A stretch of DNA of 26,804 bases. It comes from a bacterium UBP11_UBA4055 (lineage in GTDB: Bacteria; UBA4055). Below the pieces are notes generated by a model. The model had not been told where the DNA came from and ran no database searches. It saw nothing but the letters and a program-made list of their open reading frames with translations. The DNA lies in contig DFZN01000021.1 of assembly GCA_002382735.1 (NCBI GenBank), positions 1 to 26,804 of the forward strand, given 5' to 3'. How positions within the stretch are numbered: position 1 is the stretch's first letter; every line of letters begins with the position of its first letter. The translations under genes were made by a program, and so were the position numbers. This document shows positions 24,264-26,804 of the stretch, piece after piece.

Positions 24264-25505
24264 CTAATCCTCGAATATGATCTCAGGCTTGCTTTTACCC
24301 TGCTCTTGCCTGATAATTTCAAGCAGTTTCTCATACGACAAAGAGCTATTTAGCTTTGGATCGCGTCTGGATCGGACTGAAAGAACATCGTTCTTAACTT
24401 CCTTGTCACCGATAACGACTATCAGAGGCACTTTCCTCAGTTCAGCATCGCGAATCCTGCTGCTTAAGGATTCATTTTTATCAGAAAACCCAACCCGTAT
24501 ATCTTCAGCCTTAAGTTTCCTTACGAGGTTTTTGCAGTGATCCCGCTGACTTTCGCCTATGTTGATCACGCATATCTGAACCGGTGACAGCCACAAAGGC
24601 AGGCTCCCGTTATAGAACTCCAGCAGAGACGCGATAAATCTTTCAAAGCTTCCGAACAAAGCTCTGTGGATCATATACGGTCTGTGAAATTCTCTGTCCG
24701 AGCCTCTAAACTTCATGTCAAATCTGCCCGGCAGGTTGAAATCGAATTGTATGGTACTGCACTGCCACTCGTTACCTGCGTAGTCGATAATTTTCAGGTC
24801 TATCTTCGGGCCGTAAAAAGCACCTCCTCCTTCGTCAATTTCGTATTCCAATCCTGCATCCTGAACCGCTCTGCGCAATTCGTCCTCAGCCATACGCCAG
24901 TCTTCATCGGAACCGATCGCTTTTTCCTGGGGCTTTGAGGCTATGTATGCCCTGAACTTTTCTATCCCGAAAGCTTTGAGCACATACATACAGAACTTCA
25001 GCACACGGTCAAGCTCATCGCCGATCTGATCTTTCCCGCAGATAATATGCGCGTCGTCCTGCACGAATCCGCGAAGCCTTTTCAGTCCCTGGAGTGCACC
25101 CGAGTACTCGTAACGGTAAACCGAACCGAACTCAGCATATCTGACCGGTAGTTCGTTGTATGACCTCTGCTTTTTGTTGAAGATCATTATATGGAACGGG
25201 CTGTTCATCGGCTTAAGGCAGTATTCCTCGTTATCAATCTTGAAAGGGTCATACATGTTCTCCCTGAAGAAATCGAGATGTCCCGACTTCCGCCACAGTT
25301 CAGCAAGCCCGATGTGTGGTGAATACACCCAGTCATATCCGTTCATCAGATGAGCTTTCTGGCTGAACCTTTCCATTTCGTACCTGATGATCGCGCCGTT
25401 CGGGTGGTAGCAGATAAGCCCCTGCCCTATTTCGTCGTATGAGCTGTAGAGATCAAGCTCTTTAGCTATATTTCTGTGGTCTCTTATATCTTCTATTTTG
25501 TTCAT
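24264..25505 (-). CDS. thrS: Threonyl-tRNA synthetase lacking TGS and editing domains
   Basis: Charges tRNA-Thr. The 413 residues begin at the catalytic core (DHRNIAKELDLY, 9-20), so the N-terminal TGS and editing domains, about 240 residues in E. coli ThrRS, are absent. Class II motifs are intact: YCLKPMNSPFH (95-105), motif 2 EFGSVYRYEYSG (125-136, Arg131), RGFVQDDAH (145-153), GAFYGPKID and motif 3 RPYMIHRALFGSFERF (275-290). The anticodon-binding domain (308-413) is complete (RNEK-like SDKNESLSSRIRDAELRKVP). Of the three zinc ligands, His153 and His280 remain, but Cys is Ser102. GGAG six bases before the ATG at 25505 is preferred to the in-frame ATG at 25517. Controlled by an upstream attenuator. 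Confidence 0.95.
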   Translation of the reverse strand: MNKIEDIRDHRNIAKELDLYSSYDEIGQGLICYHPNGAIIRYEMERFSQKAHLMNGYDWVYSPHIGLAELWRKSGHLDFFRENMYDPFKIDNEEYCLKPMNSPFHIMIFNKKQRSYNELPVRYAEFGSVYRYEYSGALQGLKRLRGFVQDDAHIICGKDQIGDELDRVLKFCMYVLKAFGIEKFRAYIASKPQEKAIGSDEDWRMAEDELRRAVQDAGLEYEIDEGGGAFYGPKIDLKIIDYAGNEWQCSTIQFDFNLPGRFDMKFRGSDREFHRPYMIHRALFGSFERFIASLLEFYNGSLPLWLSPVQICVINIGESQRDHCKNLVRKLKAEDIRVGFSDKNESLSSRIRDAELRKVPLIVVIGDKEVKNDVLSVRSRRDPKLNSSLSYEKLLEIIRQEQGKSKPEIIFED

Positions 25506-25534
25506 TTTTTTCTCCATCTAAATTTTTTATAAAC

Positions 25535-25569
25535 AAAAAAGCCGCCGAACCCTGAAGTCCGGCGGCTTT
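25535..25569 (-). terminator. Attenuator terminator upstream of thrS
   Basis: A 10-bp perfect stem AAAGCCGCCG / CGGCGGCTTT (minus strand 25569-25560 and 25547-25538) with a 12-base loop, followed directly by six Ts (25540-25535). It lies about 30 bases before the thrS ATG, between promoter and gene, so it must act as a conditional terminator. Confidence 0.93.
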
Positions 25570-25623
25570 CTGTAAACTTAATTTTCTGATCAAGTCTAAA
25601 TAACCAACCCCCTCCGGGTTCGG
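25545..25623 (-). promoter_or_regulatory. Antiterminator and protector pairings of the thrS attenuator
   Basis: In the transcript, CCGAACCC (25623-25616), inside the end of the leader reading frame, is complementary over 8 bases to GGGTTCGG (25552-25545) in the loop and 3' arm of the terminator, so the two structures exclude each other. The same AACCC (25620-25616) can instead close a local hairpin with GGGTT (25610-25606) around a GGAGG loop, which would release the terminator. This is the layout of ribosome-mediated attenuation. Confidence 0.8.
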
Positions 25624-25679
25624 AACTCGTAGGTGGTGGTCGTGATCACGATGCTGATATGTATTAAATAACCGTTCAT
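25596..25679 (-). CDS. thrS leader peptide, 27 codons, threonine-rich
   Basis: A short frame starting with ATG at 25679 and ending with TAG at 25598-25596. Codons 13-16 are ACG ACC ACC ACC (four consecutive Thr), and codon 21 is a further ACC. Three ATC codons lie just before. A modest ribosome-binding site (AAGTGAG) precedes the ATG by about 3 bases. The frame lies between a strong promoter and an attenuator terminator of the threonyl-tRNA synthetase gene. Stalling at the Thr codons when charged tRNA-Thr is scarce would leave CCGAACCC free to form the antiterminator. The design parallels the enteric thr operon leader. The peptide itself probably has no function. Confidence 0.85.
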   Translation of the reverse strand: MNGYLIHISIVITTTTYEFRTRRGLVI

Positions 25680-25708
25680 TTTCTCACTTCTTTTTTCGTT
25701 CAGGGGCA

Positions 25709-25737
25709 AAATTACAAAATAAATCGGGTTTTGTCAA
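25709..25737 (-). promoter_or_regulatory. Promoter of thrS
   Basis: TTGACA (25737-25732), a 17-base spacer and TAATTT (25714-25709) on the minus strand; the start of transcription would be near 25702, about 23 bases before the leader ATG. The TGA stop of the upstream GNAT gene is embedded in the -35 hexamer. Confidence 0.8.
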
Positions 25738-26351
25738 GCAGGTGATATCTCTTCACCGAAAACATTAAATATCCTGATCTCATTGTCATCGAAGCCTTTA
25801 TACTCGCTCCTAAACAGGACCCAGACCATAAAATCCTTAAACTCGCCTTCAAAAGCCGTATTGACCCTCTTCCTTATACACTCCAGATTAAAACCGAGCT
25901 TTTTGGGCACATTCTGACTATTCAGATTTTCTGGAACGCATTTGATCTCGAACCGGTCTATTTCCTCATTCATAAAACCGACCTTGATCAGCGCTTTTGA
26001 GATTTCCGTGGCGATACCCTTGCCGCATTCGTCTTTATCTATCCAGTAACCGATCTCGTAGGCATATTTACCGTTCCTCGTATGAAGCCCCGTACCGCCT
26101 ATTACTTTAGATTCATCCTTATTGAAAATACCATACACAAAATCCTTTGAAGCATCGAAATTCGACCTGAACCTGCGCAGTATCTCTATCCTGTCCTCAA
26201 CCGTCAGAGGCTCTTTATGTACGAACGGCATAAATTCTTTAAGATGATCCACATTCTTCAATATCGAAGTGTGAAGCAGCCTTGCATCAGACGGATTCCA
26301 GCATCTGATCATGCATCGCTTTGTTTCAATTCTATAGGGCGGATATTTCAT
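25734..26351 (-). CDS. RimJ/RimL-type GNAT N-acetyltransferase
   Basis: 205 residues. The opening (YRIETKRCMIRCWNPSDARLL) is typical of the RimJ/RimL (Acetyltransf_3) branch, which acetylates protein N-termini or small amines. Strands VIGGTGLH and YEIGYWIDKDECGKGIATE follow; the acetyl-CoA loop is CGKGIA (109-114), with Cys where Arg or Gln is usual. The terminal motif is VPENLNSQNVPKKLGFNLE (139-157). The last 20 residues (GFDDNEIRIFNVFGEE) extend past the normal domain. The start overlaps the restriction-endonuclease-like gene in ATGA, so the two are translationally coupled. Confidence 0.88.
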   Translation of the reverse strand: MKYPPYRIETKRCMIRCWNPSDARLLHTSILKNVDHLKEFMPFVHKEPLTVEDRIEILRRFRSNFDASKDFVYGIFNKDESKVIGGTGLHTRNGKYAYEIGYWIDKDECGKGIATEISKALIKVGFMNEEIDRFEIKCVPENLNSQNVPKKLGFNLECIRKRVNTAFEGEFKDFMVWVLFRSEYKGFDDNEIRIFNVFGEEISPA

Positions 26352-26800
26352 ATTTCCTCTATCTGAAAAGCACGCGATAACTGTTTCTTAGAAATTCTGA
26401 AACCGCTTCCGTGGTCATGATTTTTTCCTTTGTTCTTGCCTGTTTTATAGGCTCCGATACGGATATCAAACATTATTACGCCTTCTTTTAGAAGCTCAAT
26501 AAATTTTTCAAAAGTTAATCCTGTGAGTACAACCATATTTTCATACATGAAGTACTCAATATCTTCTTTCTTCTCAACCTTGGCAGAAATATAAGCAATA
26601 TATTTTAATTTTTTCTCAATAATATTCTTAATTGATTGAAAAGACCATCTGGCTCTATCGTCTACGACTTTTTGCGTTGCCTTATCCTGTACAAGCAACC
26701 TGATTACCTCATCTTTGTAATCAATTTCAAGTTTGAAATTATATCCGCCTTTATGCGTATTATAATGAGTTGTAAATAGACTAGTGTAAAGTAAAGCTTG
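26348..26800 (-). CDS. MvaI/BcnI-type restriction endonuclease, C-terminal part, probably broken or truncated
   Basis: The open frame encodes THYNTHKGGYNFKLEID, ARWSFQSIKNIIEKKLKYIA, then IMFDIRIGAYKTGKNKGK and NHDHGSGFRISKKQL. I read this as the C-terminal half of the MvaI/BcnI family of type II endonucleases (targets CCWGG or CCSGG), with its HDHGxGFRI motif. About 95 residues of N-terminus, where the catalytic acidic/lysine residues lie, are missing. An in-frame TAA is present at 26803-26801 and the only start candidates are TTG codons such as 26698. The gene is therefore either broken there, frameshifted, or a 5'-truncated relic. No partner methyltransferase is visible; it would lie beyond the window. 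Confidence 0.6.
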   Translation of the reverse strand, partial: QALLYTSLFTTHYNTHKGGYNFKLEIDYKDEVIRLLVQDKATQKVVDDRARWSFQSIKNIIEKKLKYIAYISAKVEKKEDIEYFMYENMVVLTGLTFEKFIELLKEGVIMFDIRIGAYKTGKNKGKNHDHGSGFRISKKQLSRAFQIEEI

Positions 26801-26804
26801 TTAT

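Noticed and set aside
25641..25650. Palindrome CGTGATCACG as an operator
   Set aside because: It lies inside the leader peptide frame and is short. With no second copy in the window I cannot support a protein-binding role.
25518..25733. T-box riboswitch upstream of thrS
   Set aside because: No T-box core sequence or specifier stem-loop pattern is visible. The leader reading frame with Thr codons and alternative pairings explains the region better.

Overview
The window is a piece of bacterial chromosome, moderately AT-rich, with dense genes in operons and no integrated phage or transposon visible. It encodes LolC/LolD lipoprotein sorting, a Wza/SLBB-type polysaccharide exporter and lipoproteins, so the cell is diderm. 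Strong Shine-Dalgarno sequences (GGAGG) precede many genes, unlike typical Bacteroidetes. The promoters nevertheless combine a TTG-type -35 with a -10 of the form TAnnTT, which resembles the Bacteroidetes -7 box. A candidate phylum of the FCB group (Delongbacteria- or Cloacimonadota-like) would fit, but this is a guess from gene content and style, not a proven placement.

Layout. 1-3750: the C-terminal end of hemW faces a leftward operon of a degenerate metallo-beta-lactamase/beta-CASP protein, queE and a Dabb-domain protein. 3842-9881: a rightward operon of ribD, a polyprenyl-phosphate sugar transferase, a seven-SLBB-repeat outer-membrane export protein and a XerD-type recombinase. 9894-14438: a rightward operon of lolC, lolD, an mcsA-like zinc/UVR protein, a small secreted protein, a RimK-like ATP-grasp ligase and a lipoprotein glutaminyl cyclase. 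14482-17708: tRNA-Lys(UUU) with its own promoter and terminator, then a GNAT, an ornithine/alanine racemase-like PLP protein, a C-terminal relic of a ZIP metal transporter and a FemAB-like aminoacyltransferase. 17717-19075: an O-methyltransferase and a YIP1-family membrane protein. 19056-24164 (leftward): an RlmD/RumA-type rRNA methyltransferase, an AlbA/ATPase/winged-helix regulator bordered by short repeats, a nitroreductase, a membrane protein and a Cys-containing exported protein. 24224-26800 (leftward): thrS with an attenuator leader, a RimJ/RimL-type GNAT and the C-terminal part of an MvaI/BcnI-type restriction endonuclease.

The strongest finding is upstream of thrS. A promoter is followed by an unannotated 27-codon leader peptide with four consecutive threonine codons, then mutually exclusive RNA pairings and a Rho-independent terminator just before the gene: a complete ribosome-mediated attenuator for a tRNA synthetase. 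The ThrRS it controls is itself unusual. It has only the catalytic and anticodon-binding domains, and the expected zinc-ligand cysteine is serine.

Other points worth attention are the MBL/beta-CASP protein that has lost its metal-binding motifs, the repeats at both ends of the AlbA-type regulator gene, a sharply GC-rich patch inside the rRNA methyltransferase gene, and the recurrent TTGnnn-N17-TATATT promoter.
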